From Burkholderiaceae bacterium (GTDB lineage Bacteria; Pseudomonadota; Gammaproteobacteria; Burkholderiales; Burkholderiaceae_C): 5,189 bases of DNA. Positions within the stretch are counted from its first letter, which is position 1. Every line of letters starts with the position of its first letter. The notes beneath the pieces are model-generated. The model was given only the letters and a program-made list of their open reading frames with translations, searched no databases and was not told the origin of the DNA. The DNA lies in contig JAIRQU010000264.1 of assembly GCA_031256305.1 (NCBI GenBank), forward strand, positions 1-5,189, read 5' to 3'. A program made the position numbers and the translations under genes. Positions 1 to 5,189 of the stretch are shown one piece after another.

Positions 1-1030
1 AAGAGGCGGCTATTTGTTCCTTCTCTTTCACCTGTCTTGTAATGTAAGCCTGACGGCGCGTATCAATCGTGGTGGCATCGCCCTCAAAGTCTTGAGCATT
101 TTCGTTCGTCCAGCGGGTGTACGTATTGATCGTGGCGTTGGGTAAAGACAGTGGTCTTTGTATCACAAATTGCAATTTCACAGCCCAGTACATCAGGTTT
201 GCCTGGAAAATGGCTTCGGATTCGACTACTTCCCGCATATCGTATTCCTGCTCGCGCAAAGGCTGCCATGCCTCGGTTAGCGCCGCCTGCCGCGCCAGCA
301 GCGGCCAGTGTTCAAGGGCATCGCTGAGCACCGCGTAATCAAGGCGCAGCAGGCCAACGCTGACCATTTTGGTGGTCAGTTGCGTACTGTTCGCCAGCAA
401 CCGGCGGTGTACGCGGATTTCCTGCATCAGGATGTCCGCGCCGGTTTGCAGATCGCCCTTGTCAAGGGCAAACACCGCCGCCATCAAGCGCATTTCGGCG
501 GCCAGCGTCAATGCCGAGTAAGGCGGAACGGGTTCGAACTCGGAGCGCACTGGTGGCTCGTCGAACACGGGGATTTGCGAAAACTGTTGGTAACGCTGTT
601 GCAGCACAGGTTGTTGCGCCATGACCTGCTGCATATGGACTTTCTCGCCCAGATAGAAATCCACGCAGTCCTCGCCTTTTTTCAGGGAGCAGCGGAGTTT
701 TTCCCAGTAGATGCTTCCCATCGGGTCAAACAGCTTGTAAGGGTAATGGGGATTGTGTGGGTTGCGCAGGAACAACCGGTCCCGTTCGTCGCGGATGCGC
801 CGCCCCGCCACTGCGACGTCCTCGTCATCGGGCGCATCCAGACCCAACAGCACGTAATAGGCGTTGGGTGCGTCGGAGGCGGGCGGCGTGGGTGGCGCGA
901 GCAGGTGCGCGGCCTCTGGCGTGAGCGGGTCGTCATGCCCATTGGCCGCGACCAGCACGGCGTAGAAGATCGCCTGCAATGCCAGCAGCCCCAGGGCGAC
1001 GCGGGCAATCCAGCGGAGCAGCTTTTTCAT
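1..1030 (-). CDS. Membrane-anchored hypothetical protein, C-terminus cut by the window edge
   Basis: Reading leftward from ATG at 1030-1028, the frame stays open for 343 codons to the window edge with no stop, so the C-terminus is missing. In-frame methionines at 721 and 238 confirm a single unbroken frame. The N-terminus (MKKLLRWIAR) followed by a hydrophobic stretch to about residue 29 is a signal anchor or uncleaved signal peptide. No lipobox is visible, so the rest is probably periplasmic. A Pro/Ala linker (about 41-55) precedes the motif NAYYVLLGLDAP (56-67), an Arg/Asp-rich helix (76-87) and a Cys pair at 114 and 122. The remainder looks mostly helical. I do not recognise a named family and assign no function. 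An in-frame GTG lies about 14 codons upstream, but the Lys-rich start before the membrane segment favours the ATG; no clear Shine-Dalgarno precedes it. Hand counts give about 40-50% GC over positions 1-180, against about 75% in a sampled parC stretch. Confidence 0.82.
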   Translation of the reverse strand, partial: MKKLLRWIARVALGLLALQAIFYAVLVAANGHDDPLTPEAAHLLAPPTPPASDAPNAYYVLLGLDAPDDEDVAVAGRRIRDERDRLFLRNPHNPHYPYKLFDPMGSIYWEKLRCSLKKGEDCVDFYLGEKVHMQQVMAQQPVLQQRYQQFSQIPVFDEPPVRSEFEPVPPYSALTLAAEMRLMAAVFALDKGDLQTGADILMQEIRVHRRLLANSTQLTTKMVSVGLLRLDYAVLSDALEHWPLLARQAALTEAWQPLREQEYDMREVVESEAIFQANLMYWAVKLQFVIQRPLSLPNATINTYTRWTNENAQDFEGDATTIDTRRQAYITRQVKEKEQIAAS

Positions 1031-1138
1031 GACGGGTGCAAAAGAGGATGAACCTGCGCCGGGCCAGCGCACCTTGGGTAGCGCGACATCACGCTTTGCC
1101 GTGCGTCAAGCGGTAACATTCAGCCTTCCCAATTTTTT

Positions 1139-1144
1139 AAGGAG
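1139..1144 (+). promoter_or_regulatory. Ribosome binding site of the GlsB-family gene
   Basis: AAGGAG ends 7 nt before the ATG at 1152 and follows an AT-rich stretch (AATTTTTTAA). It fixes the start at 1152 rather than any earlier in-frame codon, because the frame is open further upstream to about 1029. No convincing -35/-10 pair is visible; TAACAT at 1114-1119 is the best -10-like match. Confidence 0.8.
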
Positions 1145-1151
1145 TGCTTTC

Positions 1152-1415
1152 ATGTTGAATTGGATTTGGACGTTTATTGTCGGTATCGTGATCGGCGTGA
1201 TTGCCAAGTGGATCATGCCCGTTGGGCATGTGGGCTGGATCATGACCGGCATCATAGGCATTGTGGGTTCTTTCATCGGCGGTTTTATCGCGCGGCTGTT
1301 CAGCAAGCCCGCCGATGGCGCGCTGGTGCATCCGGCGGGCATTCTGCTGTCCATCGTGGGCGCGGTGATCCTGTTGTTTGTTTGGCGCTACGTGGGGCCT
1401 GCTATCGGGGTTTGA
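1152..1415 (+). CDS. GlsB/YeaQ/YmgE family stress-response membrane protein
   Basis: An 87-residue, very hydrophobic protein with three predicted membrane helices: about residues 3-20, 27-49 and 62-80. The helices are rich in Gly spaced for close packing (GIIGIVGSFIGGFIARLF, 33-50). The pattern of a small inner-membrane protein with an N-terminal helix, GxIAKWIMP, a Gly-rich second helix and a final helix following a short polar loop (SKPADGALVHPAG) is that of the transglycosylase-associated family (Pfam Transgly_assoc), which includes E. coli YeaQ and YmgE and enterococcal GlsB. The length fits the family. The molecular function is not established; members are often linked to general or envelope stress. 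The start is set by AAGGAG at 1139. The gene is divergent from the left-edge gene and ends 51 nt before a strong terminator stem, so it is probably monocistronic. A longer reading from 1029 lacks support. Confidence 0.92.
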   Translation: MLNWIWTFIVGIVIGVIAKWIMPVGHVGWIMTGIIGIVGSFIGGFIARLFSKPADGALVHPAGILLSIVGAVILLFVWRYVGPAIGV

Positions 1416-1466
1416 TTGCGGCCCAGGTTTTGCGGCGGCCGGCGGTTGCCGCATAAAGAAAATAAG

Positions 1467-1500
1467 GGGCTGGCGGCAATCGCCAGCCCTGTTTGTTTTT
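1467..1500 (+). terminator. Strong intrinsic terminator between the GlsB-family gene and parC, probably bidirectional
   Basis: A perfect 9-bp GC-rich stem, GGGCTGGCG (1467-1475) with CGCCAGCCC (1481-1489), closes a GCAAT loop and is followed by TGTTTGTTTTT (1490-1500). This is a textbook Rho-independent terminator for the small membrane-protein gene. The 5' flank (AAGAAAATAA, 1456-1465) is A-rich, so the opposite strand also has a T-rich run after the stem and could terminate leftward transcription. It ends only 11 nt before the parC start codon. Confidence 0.87.
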
Positions 1501-1511
1501 GATGGTTCACG

Positions 1512-3860
1512 ATGGATTTCCAATCGACGCTTGAACTGGCCGCGCCCGGCGCTGACGACAGCCTGGCGCTGGCCGATTACGCGCAGCGCGCCTATCTGGA
1601 ATACGCCCTGAGCGTGGTCAAGGGCCGCGCGCTGCCCGATGTGTGCGATGGGCAAAAGCCCGTGCAGCGCCGTATTCTGTACACCATGGGGCGCATGGGC
1701 CTGACTTATGGTGGGGCGGGCGGCAACACGCCGGCGCGCCCGGTCAAGAGCGCGCGCGTGGTTGGCGACGTGCTGGGCAAGTTTCATCCGCACGGCGACA
1801 GCGCGGCCTATGACGCAATGGTGCGCATGGCGCAGGATTTTTCGCAGCGCTATCCGCTTATCGACGGACAAGGCAACTTCGGCAGCCGTGACGGTGATGG
1901 CGCGGCGGCCATGCGCTACACCGAGGCGCGCTTGTCCAGAATTGCCCGGCTGCTGCTCGACGAGATCGACCTGGGCACGGTCGATTTCATGCCCAATTAC
2001 GACGGTTCCACCGAGGAGCCGCGCCAGTTGCCCGCGCGCTTGCCGTTTACGCTGCTCAACGGCGCCAGCGGCATCGCTGTGGGGCTGGCCTGCGAGATTC
2101 CCAGCCACAATTTGCGCGAGGTGGTCGACGCCTGCATCGCGCTGGTCAAGAACCCCAACCTGGGTGACGAAGAACTGCTGGCGCTGCTGCCCGGCCCGGA
2201 TTACCCTGGCGGCGGGCAAATCATCAGCCCGGCGGCGGACATTGCCGCTGCCTACCGCACCGGGCGCGGCAGCCTGAAGGCGCGCGCGCGCTGGCGTGTG
2301 GAAGACCTGGCGCGCGGCCAGTGGCAGATGGTCGTGACCGAGCTGCCGCCGGGTGTTTCGGCGCAGCGGGTGCTCGAAGAAATCGAGGAGTTGACCAATC
2401 CCAAGGTCAAGGCGGGCAAAAAGGCGCTCACGCAGGAGCAGAACCAGCTCAAGGGCGCGGTGCTGGCGGTGCTGGACGCCGTGCGCGACGAGTCGGGCAA
2501 GGAGGCCGCGGTGCGCCTGGTGTTCGAGCCGAAAAGCCGTGCCATCGGGCAGGACGAACTGGCCAACACGTTGCTGGCGCACACCAGCCTGGAAACATCC
2601 GCGCCCATCAATTTGACGATGGTGGGGCTGGATGGCAAGCCGGTGCAGAAGTCGCTGCGCCAGATGCTCGATGAGTGGATCGCCTTTCGCCAGAGCACCA
2701 TCGCGCGGCGCAGCCAGTACCGCCTGGACAAGGTGCGCGAGCGCATCCACATCCTGCAAGGGCGGCAACTGGTGCTGCTCAACGTCGATGAGGTGGTCGC
2801 CCTGATCCGCGCCAGCGACGACCCCAGGGCCGCGCTGATCGAGCGCTTTGCGCTGACCGAACGGCAGGCCGAGGACATCCTGGAAATCCGCCTGCGCCAA
2901 CTGGCGCGGCTCGAAGCGATCAAGATCGAACAAGAACTGCAAGCGCTGCGCGTCGAGCAGAGTGAACTGGAAAACATCCTGGCCAACCCCGCCGCGCTGC
3001 GCCGGTTGATGGTCAAGGAAATCGAGCAGGACGCCAAGACCTTTGCCGATGCGCGCCGCACACTGATCCAGGCCGGAAAAAAGGCCGTGGCCGAGGTCAA
3101 GGTGATCGACGAGCCGGTCACAGTCATCGTCAGCGAAAAGGGCTGGGTGCGCGCGCGCGGCGGGCATGGTCACGACGCGGCGGGCTTCGTTTTCAAGGCC
3201 GGCGACGGGCTGTATGGCGCGTTCGAGTGCCGTACTGTCGATACGCTGCTGGTCTTTGGCGGCAACGGGCGCGTTTATAGCGTGCCGGTGGCCAGTCTGC
3301 CGGGCGCGCGTGGCGACGGCCAACCCATCACCACGCTGATCGACCTGGAAAGCGGCACGCAGCCGGCCCATTACTTTGCCGGGCCGGAAAGCGCCACGCT
3401 GTTGCTGGCCGCTTCCGGCGGACACGGCTTTCTGGCCCGCGTGGCGGACATGCTCACGCGCCAGCGCGGCGGCAAGGCGTACATTACCGTGGACGCGGGC
3501 GCGGCGGTGTGCCGTCCTTCGCGGGTATCCGGCGAAAGCGCTGAAGGCCAGCTGGCGGCCACGCACGTGGCCTGCGTTTCCGCCGGCGGACGGCTGTTGA
3601 CCTTCGGCCTCGACGAACTGCGGTACATGGAAAAGGGCGGGCGCGGTTTGATGCTGATGGCGCTGGACGCCAAGGACGCGCTGGCTGGCGCGGCGGCCTA
3701 CACGCGCAGCGTGCGCATTCTGGGCGTGGGGCGCGGCGGCAAGGCGCGCGCGGAAACGCTGGAAATCCGCAGCCTGAACAACGCCCAGGGCGCGCGCGGC
3801 CGCAAGGGGCGCGACGCTAGTTTCGGCTTCAAGCCCAGCGGCGTGGAGCGGGTGGAATGA
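1512..3860 (+). CDS. parC: DNA topoisomerase IV subunit A (ParC)
   Basis: A 782-residue type IIA topoisomerase A subunit, which with ParE decatenates daughter chromosomes and relaxes supercoils. The winged-helix breakage-reunion domain holds the catalytic pair Arg135-Tyr136 in [10 protein letters not shown], matching Arg119-Tyr120 of E. coli ParC. The quinolone region [10 protein letters not shown] places Ser97 and Asp101 at E. coli positions 80 and 84. The tower and coiled-coil regions follow to about residue 525 (coiled coil roughly 395-500), then a beta-pinwheel C-terminal domain (about 529-775) with a degenerate GyrA-box-like RQRGGKA (650-656) and a closing GARGRKGRD. No clean GyrA box is seen, which with length and overall similarity favours ParC over GyrA (usually 850 or more residues). 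An in-frame TGA at 1500-1502 closes the frame upstream, and the next Met is residue 59, inside the conserved core, so ATG 1512 is the only sensible start. It has no Shine-Dalgarno. parE is not in the window. Confidence 0.97.
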   Translation: MDFQSTLELAAPGADDSLALADYAQRAYLEYALSVVKGRALPDVCDGQKPVQRRILYTMGRMGLTYGGAGGNTPARPVKSARVVGDVLGKFHPHGDSAAYDAMVRMAQDFSQRYPLIDGQGNFGSRDGDGAAAMRYTEARLSRIARLLLDEIDLGTVDFMPNYDGSTEEPRQLPARLPFTLLNGASGIAVGLACEIPSHNLREVVDACIALVKNPNLGDEELLALLPGPDYPGGGQIISPAADIAAAYRTGRGSLKARARWRVEDLARGQWQMVVTELPPGVSAQRVLEEIEELTNPKVKAGKKALTQEQNQLKGAVLAVLDAVRDESGKEAAVRLVFEPKSRAIGQDELANTLLAHTSLETSAPINLTMVGLDGKPVQKSLRQMLDEWIAFRQSTIARRSQYRLDKVRERIHILQGRQLVLLNVDEVVALIRASDDPRAALIERFALTERQAEDILEIRLRQLARLEAIKIEQELQALRVEQSELENILANPAALRRLMVKEIEQDAKTFADARRTLIQAGKKAVAEVKVIDEPVTVIVSEKGWVRARGGHGHDAAGFVFKAGDGLYGAFECRTVDTLLVFGGNGRVYSVPVASLPGARGDGQPITTLIDLESGTQPAHYFAGPESATLLLAASGGHGFLARVADMLTRQRGGKAYITVDAGAAVCRPSRVSGESAEGQLAATHVACVSAGGRLLTFGLDELRYMEKGGRGLMLMALDAKDALAGAAAYTRSVRILGVGRGGKARAETLEIRSLNNAQGARGRKGRDASFGFKPSGVERVE

Positions 3861-3873
3861 AGTAAACGCCGCA

Positions 3874-3900
3874 TACCGGATCGCTTGACGCCATCCGGTA
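3874..3900. repeat. Perfect 8-bp inverted repeat in the parC-accA spacer
   Basis: TACCGGAT (3874-3881) and ATCCGGTA (3893-3900) are exact reverse complements separated by 11 nt that contain TTGACG. The arms could form a hairpin after the parC stop or serve as an operator half-site pair upstream of accA. No T-tract follows, so it is not a standard intrinsic terminator. TAATAT at 3899-3904, overlapping the right arm, is a possible -10 box for accA, but no good -35 sits at the proper distance. Confidence 0.5.
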
Positions 3901-3921
3901 ATATGTCACTGTGTTCCATTC

Positions 3922-3927
3922 GAGGAG
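3922..3927 (+). promoter_or_regulatory. Ribosome binding site that supports the TTG start of accA
   Basis: GAGGAG lies 6 nt upstream of TTG at 3934. This spacing, together with the family-typical N-terminus that begins there, decides for the non-ATG start codon. Confidence 0.85.
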
Positions 3928-3933
3928 CTTGTA

Positions 3934-4911
3934 TTGGCCAAGAAAACCTTTCTCGACTTTGAGCAGCCCATTGCCGAGCTTGAGAACAAGATTGAGGAGT
4001 TGCGCTATGTACAGACCGAAAGCGCGGTCGATATTTCCGAGGAGATCGACCAGCTCGGCAAAAAAAGTCTGCAACTGACCAAGGATGTCTATTCATCCCT
4101 GACGCCCTGGCAGATCACCAAGATTGCCCGGCATCCCGACCGGCCCTACACGCTCGATTACGTGCGCGAGTGCTTTACCGATTTCGTCGAGCTGCATGGC
4201 GACCGTCATTTTGCCGACGACCCTTCCATCGTTGGCGGCCTGGCGCGCTTTAACGGCGGCGCCTGCATGGTGATAGGCCATCAGAAGGGACGCGACACCA
4301 AGGAGCGCGCGCTGCGCAATTTCGGCATGACGCGGCCAGAGGGCTACCGCAAGGCGCTGCGCCTGATGCAGATGGCCGAAAAATTCAAATTGCCTGTGTT
4401 CACCTTTGTCGATACGCCGGGAGCCTTTCCCGGCATGGACGCCGAGGAGCGCAGCCAGTCCGAGGCCATTGGGCGCAACATCTACGAAATGGCGCGGCTG
4501 GAAGTGCCCATCATCGCCACCATCATTGGCGAAGGCGGTTCCGGCGGCGCGCTGGCCATCGCGGTGGCCGACCAGCTCATCATGCTGCAATACGCGGTCT
4601 ATTCGGTCATCAGCCCCGAAGGCTGCGCCTCTATCCTGTGGAAGACCAGCGACAAGGCGCAGGCCGCCGCCGAGGCGCTGGGGATTACCGCGCACCGTCT
4701 CAAGGCGCTGGGGCTGGTGGACAAAATCGTCAACGAGCCGGTGGGCGGCGCGCACCGCGATCCGCGCCAGATGGCCGCTTTTCTCAAGCGCGCCCTGGGT
4801 GATGCCTGGCGTCAGGTGGCCGACCTCAAGCCGCGCGAATTGCTTGACCGCCGCTACGAACGGTTGCAAAGTTACGGGCGCTACAACGATACGCGCGCCG
4901 ACAGCCGGTAA
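3934..4911 (+). CDS. accA: Acetyl-CoA carboxylase carboxyltransferase subunit alpha (AccA)
   Basis: A 325-residue AccA, slightly longer than the E. coli protein (319). In the cytoplasmic acetyl-CoA carboxylase complex, the AccA2-AccD2 carboxyltransferase moves CO2 from biotinyl-AccB to acetyl-CoA, giving malonyl-CoA for fatty-acid synthesis. The N-terminal helical part ([18 protein letters not shown], 6-23; SAVDISEEI) is typical of betaproteobacterial AccA. The crotonase-fold core carries RPYTLDYV (70-77), ELHGDR (86-91), the motif [17 protein letters not shown] (159-175) and the glycine-rich oxyanion-hole segment [10 protein letters not shown] (199-208), followed by [11 protein letters not shown] (227-237). 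The C-terminal helix region ends in [13 protein letters not shown]. Translation starts at TTG with GAGGAG 6 nt upstream. The gene lies 73 bp after parC on the same strand, so co-transcription or a separate promoter is possible. It is complete, with all expected motifs. Confidence 0.98.
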   Translation: MAKKTFLDFEQPIAELENKIEELRYVQTESAVDISEEIDQLGKKSLQLTKDVYSSLTPWQITKIARHPDRPYTLDYVRECFTDFVELHGDRHFADDPSIVGGLARFNGGACMVIGHQKGRDTKERALRNFGMTRPEGYRKALRLMQMAEKFKLPVFTFVDTPGAFPGMDAEERSQSEAIGRNIYEMARLEVPIIATIIGEGGSGGALAIAVADQLIMLQYAVYSVISPEGCASILWKTSDKAQAAAEALGITAHRLKALGLVDKIVNEPVGGAHRDPRQMAAFLKRALGDAWRQVADLKPRELLDRRYERLQSYGRYNDTRADSR

Positions 4912-4932
4912 AGCGCTGTCTGGTTCACGGCT

Positions 4933-4949
4933 ACCGGGTACCGGTTTTT
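4933..4949 (+). terminator. Weak candidate intrinsic terminator after accA
   Basis: ACCGG (4933-4937) pairs with CCGGT (4941-4945) around a 3-nt GTA loop, followed by TTTT (4946-4949), 21 nt after the accA stop codon. The position suits accA termination, but the 5-bp stem and short T-run are marginal, so read-through into the next gene is plausible. Confidence 0.3.
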
Positions 4950-4974
4950 GCCGGAAGAAAAAGCCAAAGGGAAC

Positions 4975-5012
4975 AGGCGGCCCCGGTAAAATCACCGCTT
5001 TAACAGCCGCCT
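4975..5012. promoter_or_regulatory. Upstream region of the hisZ-like gene: -10-like box within a 7-bp inverted repeat
   Basis: TAAAAT (4987-4992) is a good -10 match 29 nt before the ATG at 5022, but no recognisable -35 lies 16-18 nt upstream. The box falls between the arms AGGCGGC (4975-4981) and GCCGCCT (5006-5012), a perfect 7-bp inverted repeat with a 24-nt spacer. No Shine-Dalgarno precedes the ATG. Given the GC content, the repeat may be chance. Confidence 0.28.
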
Positions 5013-5021
5013 CGATTGTTC

Positions 5022-5189
5022 ATGTCGCCCTGGCTCCTGCCGGATTACATCGCCGATGTGCTGCCCGCCGAGGCGCGCCATATCGAGCAACTGCGCCGCC
5101 GTCTGCTGGATGCGGCTCAGGGCGATGGCGATGAGCTGGTGGGTCCGCCGCTGGTCGAGGACGGGGCGTGGTGGTTGGCGGGCCCCGGG
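5022..5189 (+). CDS. hisZ: ATP phosphoribosyltransferase regulatory subunit HisZ, N-terminal fragment cut by the window edge
   Basis: Exactly 56 codons run from ATG 5022 to the last base of the window. The first ~32 residues ([19 protein letters not shown], 4-22, then QLRRRLLD) match the N-terminus of betaproteobacterial HisZ as I remember it. HisZ is a histidyl-tRNA-synthetase-like protein without charging activity. It pairs with short-form HisG to catalyse and control the first step of histidine synthesis (ATP plus PRPP) in the cytoplasm. From about residue 33 the match worsens: the motif-1-type stretch, usually close to GYGYELVMPPLLE, reads [13 protein letters not shown], and the following family-typical LESLLTGTG reads GAWWLAGPG. 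The frame and spacing are kept, so this looks like substitution rather than a different gene. It starts 110 bp after accA, with no Shine-Dalgarno. The remaining three-quarters or more is outside the window. True histidyl-tRNA synthetase is a less likely alternative. Confidence 0.75.
   Translation, partial: MSPWLLPDYIADVLPAEARHIEQLRRRLLDAAQGDGDELVGPPLVEDGAWWLAGPG

Noticed and set aside
308..1051. A 247-codon plus-strand open frame opposite the left-edge gene.
   Set aside because: Its Gln/His/Arg-rich product has no recognisable features, whereas the minus-strand frame has a proper signal-anchor start and balanced composition.
1089..1104. A short inverted repeat (CACG...CGTG) in the divergent intergenic region.
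   Set aside because: The stem is only 4 bp and there is no supporting promoter pair, so it is indistinguishable from chance.
1029..1151. An N-terminal extension of the GlsB-family protein from ATG 1029.
   Set aside because: The extra 41 residues are polar and unlike the family, and AAGGAG is correctly placed for the start at 1152.
2280..2291. Alternating GC tracts inside parC (12 nt here and 13 nt at 3147-3159) that could adopt Z-DNA.
   Set aside because: They encode ordinary Ala/Arg codons in a very GC-rich gene; tracts this short are expected by composition.
1137..3566. An 809-codon open frame on the minus strand, antisense to parC and running through the terminator into the GlsB-family gene.
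   Set aside because: It is in the mirror frame of a GC-rich gene, where stops are rare. Its product is a low-complexity Arg/Gln/His/Ala-rich string with no recognisable domain, and it crosses a strong terminator. ParC on the plus strand has all expected motifs.
4093..4995. A 300-codon minus-strand open frame antisense to accA.
   Set aside because: It is a shadow of accA with composition typical of a complementary GC-rich frame and no domain signal; AccA is fully conserved on the other strand.

Overview
The window looks like chromosomal DNA from a high-GC betaproteobacterium, most likely of the order Burkholderiales. This rests on the sequence style of AccA and ParC and on a partial HisZ at the right edge; HisZ is absent from enterics but standard in Burkholderiales. 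The genus cannot be fixed from the sequence. There is no sign of a phage, transposon, CRISPR array, tRNA or rRNA. It is essentially a housekeeping region.

Layout from left to right. (1) Positions 1-1030, minus strand: a membrane-anchored protein of unknown function, open at the left edge. It has 343 codons without a stop, and its distal part is clearly more AT-rich than the rest of the window. (2) A 121-bp divergent intergenic region. (3) Positions 1152-1415: an 87-residue three-helix membrane protein of the GlsB/YeaQ/YmgE (transglycosylase-associated) family. (4) A strong, probably bidirectional intrinsic terminator at 1467-1500. (5) Positions 1512-3860: parC, topoisomerase IV subunit A, starting only 11 nt after the terminator's T-tract and without a Shine-Dalgarno sequence. 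(6) A 73-bp spacer with a perfect 8-bp inverted repeat. (7) Positions 3934-4911: accA, acetyl-CoA carboxylase carboxyltransferase alpha, with a TTG start and a good ribosome binding site. (8) A 110-bp spacer with weak hairpins and a -10-like box. (9) Positions 5022-5189: the first 56 codons of a hisZ-like gene, cut by the window end.

The genes do not form one pathway. ParC (chromosome decatenation, with ParE elsewhere), AccA (malonyl-CoA for fatty-acid synthesis, with AccB, AccC and AccD elsewhere) and HisZ (first step of histidine synthesis, with short-form HisG elsewhere) are independent housekeeping functions. GlsB and the left-edge protein are envelope-associated.

I found no convincing new biological system. 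Four points deserve a second look: the terminator abutting a parC start that lacks a Shine-Dalgarno sequence; a classic A_AAA_AAG slippery heptamer exactly at the ParC core/C-terminal-domain junction; the hisZ fragment, whose last ~24 codons depart from the family mostly through changes to G or C; and the accA-hisZ adjacency, which does not match the neighbourhoods I know for either gene.
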